Notes: generated by a model from the letters alone, not told the origin. A DNA stretch of 64,000 nt from Arthrobacter sp. OVS8 (GCA_028370155.1 CP116670.1:558001-622000), one strand, 5' to 3'. Shown: positions 35,318 through 46,999, counted from the first letter of the stretch. Numbers and translations: made by a program.

Positions 35318-35737
35318 CTATTTGATCCAGCGGAGGTTGAAGTCGTAGCGGTGCGGCTGGCCGCGGTTGACGTGGATGCCGGCGGCAACCGAGAAGCACG
35401 TCACGGCGATCCAGATGACCGTGGCCAGGACGGCGAAGATGTTGCCCACCACCGGCACAAAGACCAGCAGGTTGCACAGCACGGCCGCGATGGTGGGCGG
35501 CAGCGTGAAGTTCAGGGCTTCCTTTGACTCCTGCGCCGTGAACGGGCCGCGGTCCTTGAAGATCAGGTAGATCAGGAGTGAGGGGACGCAGCCCAGGATG
35601 CCGCCGAAGTGCGCCAGTGTGGCCCACTGCCGGTCCTCGTTTGCCGTCAGCGGCAGTGCATTTGCGGGAACGCCATGGTACGGCGGCTGGCCATGGCCGG
35701 CCTGGTTGCCAGTGTGTTCGCGTGCGTCATCTGCCAC
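35318..35737 (-). CDS. DUF4870 domain membrane protein
   Basis: 139 aa from GTG 35737, which has AAGGAC a few bases upstream. A polar N-terminal 45 residues precede three hydrophobic segments (FGGILGCVPSLLIYLIF, IAAVLCNLLVFVPVVGNIFAV, VIWIAVTCFSVAAGIHV). The DUF4870 (Tic20-like) fold is recognisable from the spacing and the FTAQESKEALNFTL motif. Function unknown. Confidence 0.8.
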   Translation of the reverse strand: MADDAREHTGNQAGHGQPPYHGVPANALPLTANEDRQWATLAHFGGILGCVPSLLIYLIFKDRGPFTAQESKEALNFTLPPTIAAVLCNLLVFVPVVGNIFAVLATVIWIAVTCFSVAAGIHVNRGQPHRYDFNLRWIK

Positions 35738-35878
35738 GGTGTCGTCCTTCGGATTGCGGTGGAGCGTTGGTGCCTGGAGGTGCCAGGGCTGCGCCGGAAG
35801 CGTAGCCACCGTTCCAAGAATACTTGCTCCGGCGCCGAATGAGGATCGCCCGCCGGCGCCGGCGCCCGGTCAGACCCC

Positions 35879-36728
35879 TCAGGGAACGGTGAGGAAGTCG
35901 ATGACCTCCTCCACCCTGCCCAGCAGGGACGGTTCCAGATCGGCGTAGCTGCGGACGGCGCCCAGGAGTTTTTGCCAGCCCAGGCCGATGTCCTCCTTGG
36001 TGCTGTGCGGCCAGCCGAAAGCCATGAGGATGCCGGTCTTCCAGTCCACGCCCCGCGGAATCACCGGCCACTTCTCGATCCCCAGGACGGCGGGCCGGAT
36101 GGCCTGCCAGACGTCCACATAGGGGTGGCCGACAATCAGCACATTTCCGGCAGCACCGGGGACGCCATCACGGCGTCGGCGATCCGGGATTCCTTTGAAT
36201 CGGGAACCAGGTGGTCCACGAGCACACCGAGCCGGCGCCCGGGACCGGGCCGGAAGGCGGCCACGGCGCCCGCGAGGTCGTCAATGCCGTGCAACGGCTC
36301 GACGACGATGCCTTCCACCCGGAGATCGTCGCCCCAGACCTTCTCGACGAGTTCGGCGTCGTGCTTGCCTTCCACCCAGATCCGGCTGGCTTTTGCCACC
36401 TGGGCGCGCTGGCCCGCCACCCGGACGGAGCCGGAGGCCGTTCTTGTGCCCGCGGCTCCCGCGGCAGCCGCCCGGGCGCCGGCGGCATCAGCCGGATCGG
36501 CTGTCCCTCCAGCAGGAAACCAAAGCCGAGGCGGAAGGACCGGGACTTGCCGCGGCGGTCTTCGAGGGCGACGACGTGCATCCCGCCGGACTTCTCGACG
36601 CGGGTGACGGCGCCCACCCAGCCGGACTGCACATCTTCGAGCACCATGCCGCGCTCCACCGGCACCTCTGGAAGCTGGATCTTGGCGGGGGCGGACAGGT
36701 CCTGGGGGCCCCAGTTCTGGTACGACAT
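35879..36728 (-). CDS. DUF3097 domain protein (2 frameshifts)
   Basis: About 283 aa, actinobacteria-specific DUF3097 family of unknown function. The start ATG 36728 gives MSYQNWGPQDLSAPAKIQLPE. The central part IWVEGKHDAELVEKVWGDDLRVEGIVVEPLHGIDDL resembles the acidic-residue pattern of Toprim-like folds, which I note only as a suggestion. Breaks lie near 36478 and near 36155 (one G lost before the VLIVGHPYVDVWQAIRP segment). It is divergent from hrcA. Confidence 0.82.
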
Positions 36729-36848
36729 CGGTTCCACACTGCTTTGCGCTCGGTTTGCTACGGCGGGCTGTGCCCGAAAACACGAGCCCCAGGATGAACG
36801 CCTGGAGCGAATCCAATGCTAACAACGCGGCGACTCATATTAGACTGG

Positions 36849-36875
36849 TTAGCACTTAGGCATGTCGAGTGCTAA
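36849..36875. promoter_or_regulatory. CIRCE operator upstream of hrcA
   Basis: TTAGCACTT-N9-GAGTGCTAA matches the CIRCE consensus TTAGCACTC-N9-GAGTGCTAA at 17 of 18 positions with exact spacing. It is the binding site of HrcA, encoded 85 bp downstream, so the hrcA-dnaJ pair is probably autoregulated. Confidence 0.92.
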
Positions 36876-36959
36876 CCAACATGTCCTGAACCAGCACAGT
36901 ATGCGGTGCGGCCGGGAACGGCGGCACCGGATGCGGGACAGTCGATTGGAGGTGGAGCG

Positions 36960-37972
36960 TGAGCGAACCACGCAAACTCGAAGTGCTGCGCGCCATCGTG
37001 GAGGACTACGTCCATTCACGGGAACCCGTCGGCTCCAAAGCCCTCGTGGAACGGCACCACCTGGGCGTGTCCAGTGCCACGATCCGCAACGACATGGCGG
37101 CCCTGGAGGATGAGGGCCTCATCACGGCACCGCACACGAGCGCCGGCCGGATCCCCACCGACAAGGGCTACCGGCTCTTCGTGGACCAGATTTCGGCGGT
37201 CAAGCCGCTTTCGCCGGCCGAGCGGCGCGCCATCCAGGCCCTGCTGGAAGGATCCGATGACCTTGACGACGTCCTGGACCGGACCGTCCGGCTGCTCGCG
37301 CAGCTGACCAACCAGGTCGCCGTCGTCCAGTACCCGCATCTCAGCCGGGCCAAGGTGCGCCACATCGAATTTGTCCTGCTTGCACCCCGCAAGGTGCTCG
37401 CGGTGCTGATCGCGGACACCGGCAAAGTGGAACAGCGGGTCATTGACGTGGGGCAGGATCTTCCCGAGGAGTCCCTGGCCGAACTCCGCACACGCTTCCT
37501 CGGCGCGCTCTCCGGGACACCGTTGAACGTCCTGCCGCAGTCGTTGCTGTCCGTTGTTGCCAGCTGCCCGCCCGCGCGGCGCAGCGCAGCACAGGCGCTG
37601 GCCCGCGGCCTGGAGGCGCTGGCCACCAGCAGCCGCGAGGAGCGCATGGTCATGGCCGGAACCGCCAACCTGGCCCGCTCCAACGTGGACTTCCCGCTGA
37701 GCATCGGCCCGGTGCTGGAGGCCCTGGAGGAGCAAGTGGTCATGCTCCGGCTCCTGAGCGACATGGCCGCGGACCCGCGCGGGGTGACGGTCAGCATCGG
37801 CCGGGAAAACCCGTACGTGGGACTTGCGGAGGCCTCGGTGGTGGCGACCGGCTACGGGCCGGACGCCACGGCGAAGGTCGGGGTGCTGGGACCCACCCGG
37901 ATGGACTATCCCACCACCATGGCCGCCGTCCGGGCCGTGGCCCGCTACCTTTCACGGATCCTCGGCCCCTAA
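36960..37972 (+). CDS. hrcA: Heat-inducible repressor HrcA
   Basis: 337 aa, intact; GTG start with GGAGG upstream. The winged helix covers residues about 1-70 (EPRKLEVLRAIVEDYVHSREPVGSKALVERH...SSATIRNDMA), followed by the GAF-like dimerisation region and the C-terminal LGPTRMDYPTTMAAVRAVA motif. It represses heat-shock genes through CIRCE, one copy of which lies just upstream. dnaJ follows. Confidence 0.95.
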
Positions 37973-38071
37973 CCGGCCGCATTCCATGGCCCGTCCCGAC
38001 GGGCCGCCACCAGACTTCTTGCCCAAACCGGCAGTACCCACCGGCAGTACAAAAAGGAAGAGATACACACT

Positions 38072-39198
38072 TTGAGCAGCCACTACGACGTTCTTGGAGT
38101 CTCCCGCGAAGCTACGGGCGAAGAGATCAAGAAGGCCTACCGCAAGCTGGCGCGGACCCTCCACCCCGATGTCAATCCCGGGGACGACGCCTCGGACCGG
38201 TTCAAGGCCGTCACGCACGCCTACGAGGTCCTTTCCGATCCGCAGAAGCGCCGGATCTACGACACCACAGGCAACGAGAACGGCACCGACAACGGCTTCG
38301 GCGGCGGCAGCTACTCCGGCCAGGGCTTCGCGTTCCAGGACATCTTCGAGACGTTCTTCGGCGCCGGCGGCCAGGCCGGACCCGCCTCACGGGTCCGCCG
38401 CGGCCAGGACGCCCTGATCAGCGTGCGGATCGAGCTCCGCGACGCTGTCTTCGGGGTCAACAAGAAACTCGAAGTCGACACCGCCGTCACATGCCCCACG
38501 TGTGAGGGCTCCTGCTGCCGCGAAGGCAGCCACCCCGAGCGCTGCGACATCTGCGGCGGCAGCGGCCAAGTCCAGCGCGCCGTCCGCTCCATCCTCGGCC
38601 AGGTCATGACCGCGGCCCCCTGTGGCTCCTGCGAGGGCTTCGGCACCGTCATCAAGGATCCGTGCAACGAATGCGCCGGCCAGGGCCGCATCCGCAGCCG
38701 GCGTTCCCTGACGGTCAAGGTTCCCGCCGGCGTCGCTACCGGCACCCGCATCCAGCTCTCCGGCCAGGGCGAGGCCGGCCCGCCGGCGGCCCCGCCGGCG
38801 ACCTCTACGTGGAGATCAGGGTCAACAACGACGCCACGTATGTCCGCGACGGCGATGACCTGCACGCCAGCCTCAACATCCCCATGACCGCGGCGGCGCT
38901 GGGCACCGAGCTCACCCTCGACACGTTCGACGGCCAGCAGGAGATCGACGTCAAGGCCGGCACGCAGTCTGGTGAGGTCATCACCCTCCGCGGCCTCGGC
39001 GTCACGCACCTGCGCGGCTACGGCCGCGGCGACCTCAAGGTCCACCTGCAGGTGGACACCCCCGCCAAGCTCGACGCCGCGCAGGAGGACCTGCTCCGCC
39101 AGCTCGCGAAGCTGCGCGGTGAGCAGTTCACCGAAGGCAAACTCGCCGCGAGCGGCGGGGTCTTCGCGAAGCTTCGGGACCGGCTCGGTAACCTGTAG
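38072..39198 (+). CDS. dnaJ: Chaperone DnaJ (1 frameshift)
   Basis: About 375 aa. J domain at residues 1-70 with the HPD motif in LHPDVNPGD, a glycine/phenylalanine-rich stretch, then the zinc-binding region with four Cys pairs (CPTC, CDIC, CGSC, CNEC), the first deviating from CxxCxGxG as in actinobacterial DnaJ2. The frame breaks near 38776 (GGCCGG read as GCCGG). TTG 38072 is the start, 10 nt after AAGGAAG. It probably works with DnaK encoded elsewhere. Confidence 0.92.
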
Positions 39199-39200
39199 CG

Positions 39201-40014
39201 GTGAGCAACCCGGTCTTCTTCACAGCCCCAGGCACCCTTGACGGGCTGGTGCCCGGTTCCGTGTTCATTCTGGACGGAGCCGAGGCCCGCCATGCTGTCA
39301 CGGTGAAGCGTCTCTCCGTGGGGAGGCCGTGGACATCGCCGACGGCGCCGGCCGGCGCCTGAGCGGCGCCGTCTCCGCCGTCGCCCCGAACGAGCTGACG
39401 GTGACGTGCTCCGAGCTCTCCGACGAGCCGCGGCCCGGGGTCCGGCTGGTCCTGGTCCAGGCCCTCGCCAAGGGCGACCGGGACGAACTCGCGGCCGAAA
39501 CCGCCACCGAACTGGGAATCGACGCGATCGTGCCGTGGCAGGCGGAACGCTCCATTGTCCGGTGGAAAGCCGAGCGCGCGGCGAAGGCCCACGCCAAGTG
39601 GCAGTCCGTTGTCACGGCGGCGGCCAAACAGGCCCGCCGGGCGTGGATTCCCGAAGTCCGCTCCGCCGTCGACGGCGCCGGACTGCAGGCGGCGGTGGCC
39701 GCCGCGGACCTCGCCGTCATCCTTCACGAGGACGCCGTGCGTCCGCTGCGGCAGGTCCTGGAGACCTGGCAGGCCGGCCTCGCCAGTAAGGACTCAGTCG
39801 CTGAGGACTCAGCAGGTTCGGGGATACCGGTACCGTCGGCGGCCGCGAAGTACTGCTCATCGTGGGTCCCGAGGGCGGCATCAGCCCGCGGGAGGTGACA
39901 CGGCTCTGCAACGCCGGCGCCGTGACAGCCCTGCTGGGACACCATGTGCTGCGCTCGTCCACGGCCGGTCCCGCCGCCACGGTCCTCGCCAGCGACATCC
40001 TGGGCCGCTGGTAG
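39201..40014 (+). CDS. rsmE: 16S rRNA (uracil-1498-N3)-methyltransferase (2 frameshifts)
   Basis: SPOUT-class methyltransferase, about 271 aa, directly after dnaJ as usual. The N-terminal PUA-like part begins SNPVFFTAPGTL; the SAM-binding knot has IVGPEGGISPREV and HHVLRSSTAGPAATVL. Breaks lie at 39320-39323 (GTGGGCGAGGCC read as GTGGGGAGGCC) and 39820-39823 (GGGCGAT read as GGGGAT). The GTG start is 3 nt after the dnaJ stop. Confidence 0.9.
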
Positions 40015-40037
40015 CCCCCGGTTGGACAGGGATTGCG

Positions 40038-40929
40038 CTACTGGACCGTGAACCCGCGGGTGTCGACGTTCAGGTCCTCGACGGGATTTCCTTCCTCGAC
40101 TTGGGACACCCGGACCTCGTAGTTGCCCGGGCCCAGGTTCACCGACAGGCTGAAGGCACCCGATTTGCCGGCTTCGGGCGAGGCCGTGACGGTCCCGTTC
40201 ACGTAGCTGGTCTTGATGCTTCCGTCGATCCGCAGAACCTCCCACCGGAGCACGCCGCCCGGAGAGGTGCTGCGGCCGTTGATCTTGATCGCACCGTCCT
40301 CCACCGTGGTCCCCTCCTGGGGATCGATGATCCACACCGGGGCGACCATCCCGACGCTGCGTGAGGTCGGCGCGCCGAGGCGGACGTGGTTGAAGGCAAC
40401 GTAGTCGGTATGGCCGTCCACCAGCACCACCACCTGGATCTGCTGGCCGGAGTCGACCAGCCCGGCGCTGGCGGCGGCTGCGGTCGCGGTGTAGACGAGC
40501 TGCTGCACGGCGAGCTCGGCCATGGCGGGATCCACATTGCTGTTGAACGCATCGGTGGACATGTCCACCGTGATGACATTCTTGCCCGAGATGGAGCTCG
40601 CCAGCATCTTGGGGTTCTGCCAGGGGTGAAGAAGTCCGGATCGAGCGGCTTCTCCGACATCATGACCCGGAGCGCGCCCGTGACCGGGTTGTCTTCTTCC
40701 GGGACGTCGCGGAACTCGCGGTAGAGGAACGTGTTGTCGTTGCTCCGGCCGATCCAGTACACGGGCGCCTTGTTCGAGGCCTGCGTGGTTTCCAGCGGCG
40801 CGCTGGTGGTCGCGGCGGACGCTTCGGCCGACATGACCTGCGGGGAGTGTTGGAGTTTGTTACGCCGGGCTGGGGAGTGGCCACGCAGCCGGAGAGCGCC
40901 AGCGCCGCGGGCAACACCATGAGCAGCAT
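40038..40929 (-). CDS. Lipoprotein with GerMN and Gmad2 domains (2 frameshifts)
   Basis: About 297 aa. A signal peptide ends in the lipobox LSGC (LLMVLPAALALSGCVATPQ). A GerMN-type domain follows (NDNTFLYREFRDVPEEDNPV to VQQLVYTATAAAASAGLVDSGQQI...VNV-like region), then a C-terminal Gmad2 immunoglobulin-like domain (VWIIDPQEGTTVEDGAIKINGRS...FSLSVNLGPGNYEVRVSQ). Both families are named from spore germination but also occur in non-sporulating actinobacteria. Breaks lie near 40860 and 40625. A longer signal peptide with an upstream start is possible. Confidence 0.82.
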
Positions 40930-41411
40930 GCCCCGGCGTATCCGCCAGCCTGCTGCTCCCTGTCCCGTCCCGTGGTGCCTGATTTCCGCTGCCCTGTCTG
41001 CTCTGCGTCCGCTTTGTGTTTGCTCTATGTCTGCTCGGTGTTCCGACTGCCAGTTTGTCCGGTGTGCCGGGTTGTCCGGTGGTCCGCCAAAAATGCCGTG
41101 ACGGTGGCCGATTTCCAGCATGGCATACGGCAATGCCGCGAAACCGGGGATCGCGCCGTCGGGCCGGAACTGCAACGGGAACGATATGAGGCCGATACGA
41201 AGTTGATACCTAAATCCGGGAACGGCACCGACAACCCGGTCAGCTCAACGCCCGACAGGCCGCCGGCCCGGAGGCGTCCGCAGCCTGTCACTGGCGTAAG
41301 ATAAGAGAATCCGCTGACACCCGGAACCAGGAGGCGACCACCGTCTTCGGGCCGGATCAGGGGACAGACCATTTCCTACTGGAGGGGACCAGAGGCCCGC
41401 GGGCCAGCACC
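40930..41411 (+). promoter_or_regulatory. Divergent lipoprotein/phoH intergenic region
   Basis: 482 bp. Open frames here have no family similarity and no ribosome binding site. A possible -10 element for phoH is TAAGAT at 41297-41302, about 110 nt before the ATG; no good -35 is seen. A T-rich stretch (about 40985-41060) on the plus strand contains several TCTG repeats of unknown meaning. Confidence 0.35.
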
Positions 41412-42498
41412 ATGACTGAAGCAGCGAACGGCAAGGCCCGGATCAGCGCCGGAGAGCGCGCCGCGGGTGAATTTCCCCACTCCCTACCAGGGCTGCGGAC
41501 GGAGGTAGTCCTGTTCGACAGCTCCGATCAGATGGTCCAGTCCCTCGGCAGTCATGACGAAGCCCTGCGTTTTATCGAGGTCCAGTTCCCGTCCGTCGAC
41601 TTCCACGTCCGGGGCAACGAGCTCGCCATCAGCGGGCCGGCCGCCGACGTACCGCGGATCATGCGCCTCTTCAACGAGGTCCGCGGGCTCGTCGCCCGGG
41701 GCACGGTCATCACTCCCGCCGTCCTGCAGCAGCTCGTATCGATGCTCCGGACCCAGTCCCTGCAGAATCCGGTCGAGGTGCTCACCCATAACATCCTCTC
41801 GAGCCGCGGCAAGACGATCCGGCCGAAGACGCTGAACCAGAAGAATTACGTCGACGCGATCGACGCCAACACGGTGATCTTCGGCATCGGCCCGGCCGGT
41901 ACCGGCAAAACGTACCTGGCGATGGCCAAAGCCGTCCAGGCGCTGCAGCAAAAGGAAGTCACGCGCATCATCCTGACCCGTCCCGCCGTTGAAGCGGGGA
42001 GCGGCTCGGGTTCCTGCCCGGCACGCTCAGCGACAAGATCGACCCGTACCTGCGGCCGCTGTACGACGCCCTGCACGAAATGATGGACCCCGAATCCATC
42101 CCCCGGCTGATCGCGGCGGCACTATCGAGGTCGCCCCGCTGGCCTACATGCGCGGACGCACGCTCAATGACGCCTTCATCATCCTGGACGAGGCACAGAA
42201 CACCACGCCGGAACAGATGAAGATGTTCCTCACCCGGTTGGGCTTCGGCTCCAAGATGGTGGTCACCGGCGACGTCACGCAGGTGGACCTGCCCTTCGGA
42301 ACCCGGTCCGGTCTCCGGATCGTGGAAGAAATCCTGGAAGGCATCGAGGACGTCAACTTCACCGTCCTGGACGCCTCCGACGTCGTCCGGCACCGCCTGG
42401 TGGGCGACATCGTCAACGCCTACGGCGTCTGGGACGAAATCCAGAGGAACCGGGTCAAGCATTCCGTGGCCCGGGAGAAGCGGGGAGAACACGCATGA
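41412..42498 (+). CDS. phoH: PhoH-like P-loop ATPase (2 frameshifts)
   Basis: About 362 aa. A KH-like N-terminal domain precedes the PhoH ATPase with P-loop [16 protein letters not shown] and Walker [12 protein letters not shown]. Breaks lie at 41996-41999 (GCGGGCGAGCGG read as GCGGGGAGCGG, in [15 protein letters not shown]) and near 42118 (one G lost). It overlaps ybeY by 4 nt; the pair with era downstream suggests a role in RNA processing or ribosome quality. Confidence 0.93.
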
Positions 42499-42967
42499 GC
42501 ATCGAAGTCAACAACGAGTCCGGCGTTACCGTCGACGAGGCCGAGCTGGTGCAGCTGTCCCGGTTCATTTTCGAACGCCTCTTCATCCACCCGCAGGCCG
42601 AGCTGTCCATCCTCCTCGTGGACGAGCCGGCCATGGAGAAGCTGCACATCGAACTGATGGACGAGCCGGGTTCCACCGATGTGCTCTCGGTGCCCATGGA
42701 TGAGCTGACGCCGGGCACTCCGGACAAGCCCACCCCGCAGGGCATGCTGGGCGATATTGCCATCTGCCCGCAGGTGGCGGAGGTCCAGGCGATGAACGCC
42801 GGCCACTCCACCCAGGACGAAATGCTGCTCCTCACGACCCACGGCATCCTGCACCTCCTCGGCTTCGACCATGCAGAGCCCGAGGAAAAGAGGAGATGTT
42901 CGGCCTCCAGCGTGAACTGCTCTCTGCCTTCACCGGCAAGGACGCCCCGTCAGAGACGATTCAGTGA
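42495..42967 (+). CDS. ybeY: Endoribonuclease YbeY (1 frameshift)
   Basis: About 157 aa metal-dependent RNase for rRNA maturation. The zinc motif H3 is [11 protein letters not shown]. The frame breaks near 42891 (AAGGAGGAG read as AAGAGGAG, in [10 protein letters not shown]), and the repaired C-terminus ends SETIQ with stop 42965-42967. It overlaps phoH upstream and the CBS protein downstream by 4 nt each, indicating tight coupling. Confidence 0.93.
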
Positions 42968-44293
42968 CGCCACTGATCCTCGCCGGCATGGCGCTGGTTT
43001 TCCTGAGTTTTGCCGCATTCCTCACCGCGGCCGAGTCTGCTTTCAACTACCTTTCCCGGCACGACGCCGAAGCGGCCATCCTGAACGGCCGCGGTACCGC
43101 ACTGAAACGCATCATGGCAGAACCCGTGGCCCATATGCGCGCCCTGCGCTTCTGGCGCATCTGGTTCGACATGGCCTCCGCCGTCGCCGTCACGGTGCTG
43201 CTGACCAGCGTGTTCGACAACATCTGGCTCTCCGGGCTGATCGCCACCGGTGTTATGGCCCTGCTGGGCTTCGTGATCGTGGGCGTATCTCCCCGGCAGC
43301 TCGGCCGGGTCCACTCTGCCGGCCTGGTCCGCTTCAGCGCACCCCTGATCCGCTGGCTGTGCTGGGTGCTGGGCCCGATCCCCGGCTGGCTTGTCACCCT
43401 GGGCAGCGCGGTGGCCCCCGGGGCGCCCGCGGACAATGAGGCCTTCTTCAGCGAAGAGGAATTCCGCGAACTCGTGGACCGCGCCACGGAGTCCGACGTG
43501 ATCGAGGACAACGAGGCCGAGCTGATCCAGTCCGTCTTCGACTTCGGCGACACCCTGGTCCGCTCCGTGATGGTGCCGCGCACCGACATCCTCAGCATCG
43601 ACTCCGGCTCCAGCCTGCACCGGGCCATGTCGCTGTTCCTGCGCTCCGGCTATTCCCGGATCCCGGTCATCGGCGAGAACACGGACCAGGTCCTCGGCAT
43701 CGTCTACCTCAAGGACGTGGCCGCGGTCATCCATAACCTCGGCCCCGGCGAGGAACCCCCGTCGTTGACGAACTGGCCCGCGAGGTCCGCTACGTACCGG
43801 ACTCGAAACCGGTGAGTGAACTGCTGCGCGAACTGCAGAAGGAATCGACGCACGTGGCGATCGTCATCGACGAGTACGGCGGCACCGCCGGTCTGGTCAC
43901 CCTCGAGGACCTCATCGAGGAAATCGTCGGCGAGATCGTGGACGAGTACGACACCGAAAGCGCGGAAGCGGTGGAGCTCGGCGACGGAAGCTACCGCGTG
44001 AGCGCGCGGATGAGCATCGATGACCTCGGGGAACTCTTCGACCTGGAGCTCGACGACGACGAGGTGGACACCGTGGGCGGCCTGCTCGCCAAGGCCCTCG
44101 GTCGGGTTCCGATCGTCGGCAGCACCGTCGTGGTCCACGGGGTGTCCTCCGCGCCGACCGGCTGGAGGGCCGGCGGAACCGCGTCAGCCACATCATTGCG
44201 GCCGCCGTACCAAAAGAAGACACTGACCTTGAAGACCTTCTCGACGAGGCCGCACCAATCCAACAGGGAGTCTCACGTGAGCAAGCAGAATAA
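42964..44293 (+). CDS. CNNM/CorC-type transporter protein with CBS pair (2 frameshifts)
   Basis: About 443 aa hemolysin C-like protein. The N-terminal DUF21 membrane domain has four hydrophobic segments ([22 protein letters not shown] onward). Two CBS domains follow, with [11 protein letters not shown] and [28 protein letters not shown], then a transporter-associated domain. Breaks lie near 43758 (C6 read as C5) and 44148 (one C lost). Magnesium efflux is the usual inferred role. It overlaps era by 17 nt. Confidence 0.9.
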
Positions 44294-45236
44294 GTCCGAC
44301 GGCGCCGCGGCCCATGGCGGCTACCGCGCCGGTTTCGCCGTGCTGGTGGGGCGTCCCAACGCGGGCAAGTCGACCCTCACCAACGCCCTGGTGGGCCAAA
44401 AGGTCGCCATCACCTCGGCCAAGCCACAGACCACGCGCCACACCATCCGCGGCATCGTGCACCGGGACGACGCCCAGCTGATCCTGGTGGACACCCCGGG
44501 CCTGCACCGCCCGCGCACCCTGCTGGGGAAGCGGCTCAACGAGCTCGTCGCCGACACCCTCGCCGAAGTCGACGCGATCGGCTTCTGCCTCCCGGCCAAC
44601 GAGAAAATCGGCCCGGGCGACAAATTCATCGCCGCCCAGCTCGCCGCCCTCGGCAACAAACCCGTCATCGCGATCGTCACCAAGACCGACACGGTGGACC
44701 GGCAGGCCCTCACCGAGCAGCTGCTCGCCGTGGCGGCCCTGGGCCGCGAAGTCCTCGGCGAGGACGGCTGGAAGGACATCGTCCCGGTTTCCGCGACCGA
44801 CGGCTTCCAGGTGGGCACCCTCGCCGACGTCCTGATCGGCCACATGCCGCCGTCGCCGCCGCTGTATCCGGACGGGCACCTGACGGACGAACCGGAAGCC
44901 GTGATGATCGCCGAACTCATCCGGGAGGCCGCCCTCGAGGGCGTCCGCGACGAACTGCCGCACTCCCTGGCCGTCGTCGTCGATGAAATCGTTCCGCGCG
45001 AAGGCCGGCCGGAAGACCGGCCGTTCCTGGACGTCCGGGTCAACCTGTACGTGGAGCGCCCTTCGCAGAAGGCCATCATCATCGGCAAGGGCGGTGCCCG
45101 GCTCCGTGAGGTCGGCACCAACGCCCGCAAGGGGATCGAGGCGCTGCTTGGCGCCCGGATCTACCTCGACCTCCATGTGAAAGTCGCCAAGGACTGGCAG
45201 CGCGACCCGAAGCAGCTCGTGAAGCTCGGCTTCTAA
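44277..45236 (+). CDS. era: GTPase Era
   Basis: 319 aa, intact. G1 is [13 protein letters not shown]3 is DTPGLHRP, G4 reads TKTD rather than the common NKxD. The C-terminal KH domain has [13 protein letters not shown]. It binds 16S rRNA during 30S assembly. The GTG start lies within the end of the CBS gene. It follows phoH and ybeY, a conserved ribosome-maturation group. Confidence 0.95.
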   Translation: MSKQNKSDGAAAHGGYRAGFAVLVGRPNAGKSTLTNALVGQKVAITSAKPQTTRHTIRGIVHRDDAQLILVDTPGLHRPRTLLGKRLNELVADTLAEVDAIGFCLPANEKIGPGDKFIAAQLAALGNKPVIAIVTKTDTVDRQALTEQLLAVAALGREVLGEDGWKDIVPVSATDGFQVGTLADVLIGHMPPSPPLYPDGHLTDEPEAVMIAELIREAALEGVRDELPHSLAVVVDEIVPREGRPEDRPFLDVRVNLYVERPSQKAIIIGKGGARLREVGTNARKGIEALLGARIYLDLHVKVAKDWQRDPKQLVKLGF

Positions 45237-45353
45237 GCTCCCGTACCCCGTCATCTGCGGCGTCCGCGCCGCTCCCATGGAGCCCGCCATCGGGAATTTC
45301 CCAGAATCGGACTCTAAAATAGGCGAACCCCGTTCGTGAAGGAAGGCTCAACC

Positions 45354-46942
45354 GTGTCTCGACCCCGTGATGACAGTGCAGACGGAACCGGAAACCCGGT
45401 TCGGTCAGGTTCTGCCGCCCGGCACACGGAGGATCCCGCCGTCGGACCGGCACGCCACCTGGGTGCCACCCGCGGCATGCCCCGCTGGCTGAAAATCGGG
45501 ACCGGCATCATCTCCGTTCTCCTGGTCGGCGTCCTTGCCTTCGGCGCCTACTGGGCGGTCCGGCTGCAAGGCAACATCAGCAAGGCCGCGCTGGGCGCCG
45601 GGAGCGACAAGACCGAGGCCGCGGTGAACGATTCGAACGACCGGATGCAGATCCTGATCCTCGGCTCGGACTCCCGCGACGGCAAGAACTCGCAGTACGG
45701 CACCTCCGACGACGCCACGGGCTACGGGCACTCGGATGTGATGATGCTGATGGACATCTCCGCGGACAACAAACGCGTCAGCGTGGTGAGCTTCCCGCGC
45801 GACCTGCTCGTGGACACTCCCAAATGCACCGACCAGAAGACCAAGAAGCAATTCCCGGCGCAGCAGGACGTGATGATCAACGCGGCCATGACCGAGGCAG
45901 GCATCGGCTGCGCCGTCGACACGGTCAACAAACTCACGGGCCTCGAAGTCGACCACTTCATGATGGCCGACTTCAACGCCGTCAAGGAGCTCTCGAACAC
46001 GGTCGGCGGTGTGGAGGTCTGCATCAGCGACGCCGTCTATGACCCGGACTCCAGGCTGCGGCTCCCCAAGGGGACCTCCAAGGTCCAGGGCGAGCAGGCG
46101 CTGGCGTTCCTGCGGGCGCGGCACGCGTTTGCGGACGGCGGAGACCTCGGCAGGATCAAGGCACAGCAGGGGTTCCTGTCCTCCCTGACCCGGAAGATGA
46201 AGAGTGACGGCACGTTGTCCAACCCCGTCAAGATGCTGGAGATCGCCGACGTCGTCACCAGGAACCTAACAATTGACGAGGGCCTGGCCTCCATCCCCAC
46301 CCTGCTGACGGTCGGGAACCGGCTGAAGAACATCGACGTCGGCAAGGTCGCCTTCGTCGCGGTTCCGACGGTGCCGGCGGTCAGCGACCCGAACCGCCTG
46401 CAGGTGGCCGAGCCCGCCGCTTCCCAGCTCTTCGCGGCGATGCGCAAGGACATCGACCTCACGGACCCGACGGCGCCAGCCAGCCCTCCGCGTCCGCGAG
46501 CCCGGCGGCAAGTGCCAGCGCCGCGCCGACGCCCAGCGAGGCAGCCCCCGCATACGACAAGGCGCTGCAGCCCGTCACGGTGGCGGACGGCTCCGGCACT
46601 CCGGCGCGGGCCCAGGAAATCATGAAGGTCCTCACCGGCAGCGGCTTCACCCAGATCAGCCAGTTCGCCGCCGCGCCCGTGGCGGCCACCGCGGTCTACT
46701 ACGGCGAGGGCTTCGCCGATGTGGCCGCCGACGTCGCCTCCGTGCTGGGAATCCCGGCCAAGCAGGTGCAGCCGGCCGGCGTCGTCGGCGTCCAGGTCTA
46801 CGTGGGCAGCAGCCCGGCGGGCGGCGCCAAGGGCGGCACCCCAAGCGGCGGAGCCGCGGTGGACCTGCCCGATGACATCGTCAACCAGACCGCCGGCGAT
46901 GTCGTGTGCCAGCAGGCCAACCCGGCGCTCATCACCCGCTGA
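45354..46942 (+). CDS. LCP (LytR-CpsA-Psr) family protein (1 frameshift)
   Basis: About 529 aa. A cytoplasmic N-terminus, one membrane helix (IGTGIISVLLVGVLAFGAYWAV), the extracellular LCP domain with ILILGSDSRDG and SVVSFPRDLLVDTP, then a Ser/Pro-rich linker and a C-terminal LytR_C domain (VTVADGSGTPARAQEIMKVL). LCP proteins attach glycopolymers to peptidoglycan. The frame breaks near 46480 in the linker. GTG 45354 has AAGGAAG 8 nt upstream. Confidence 0.9.
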
Positions 46943-46960
46943 CACGTGTTCGCGGACAGC

Positions 46961-46999
46961 AACGGGCCGGCCCGGGGAGGACTCCCGGGGCCGCCCGTT
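46961..46999 (+). terminator. Terminator of the LCP gene
   Basis: AACGGGCCGGCCCGGGGAG pairs with CTCCCGGGGCCGCCCGTT, near-perfect with one bulge, 19 nt after the LCP stop and before the convergent M13 gene. Confidence 0.65.

Noticed and set aside
41025..41372. 116-codon minus-strand gene upstream of phoH
   Set aside because: No ribosome binding site, Ser/Arg/Gly-rich random-like sequence, lies in a promoter region.
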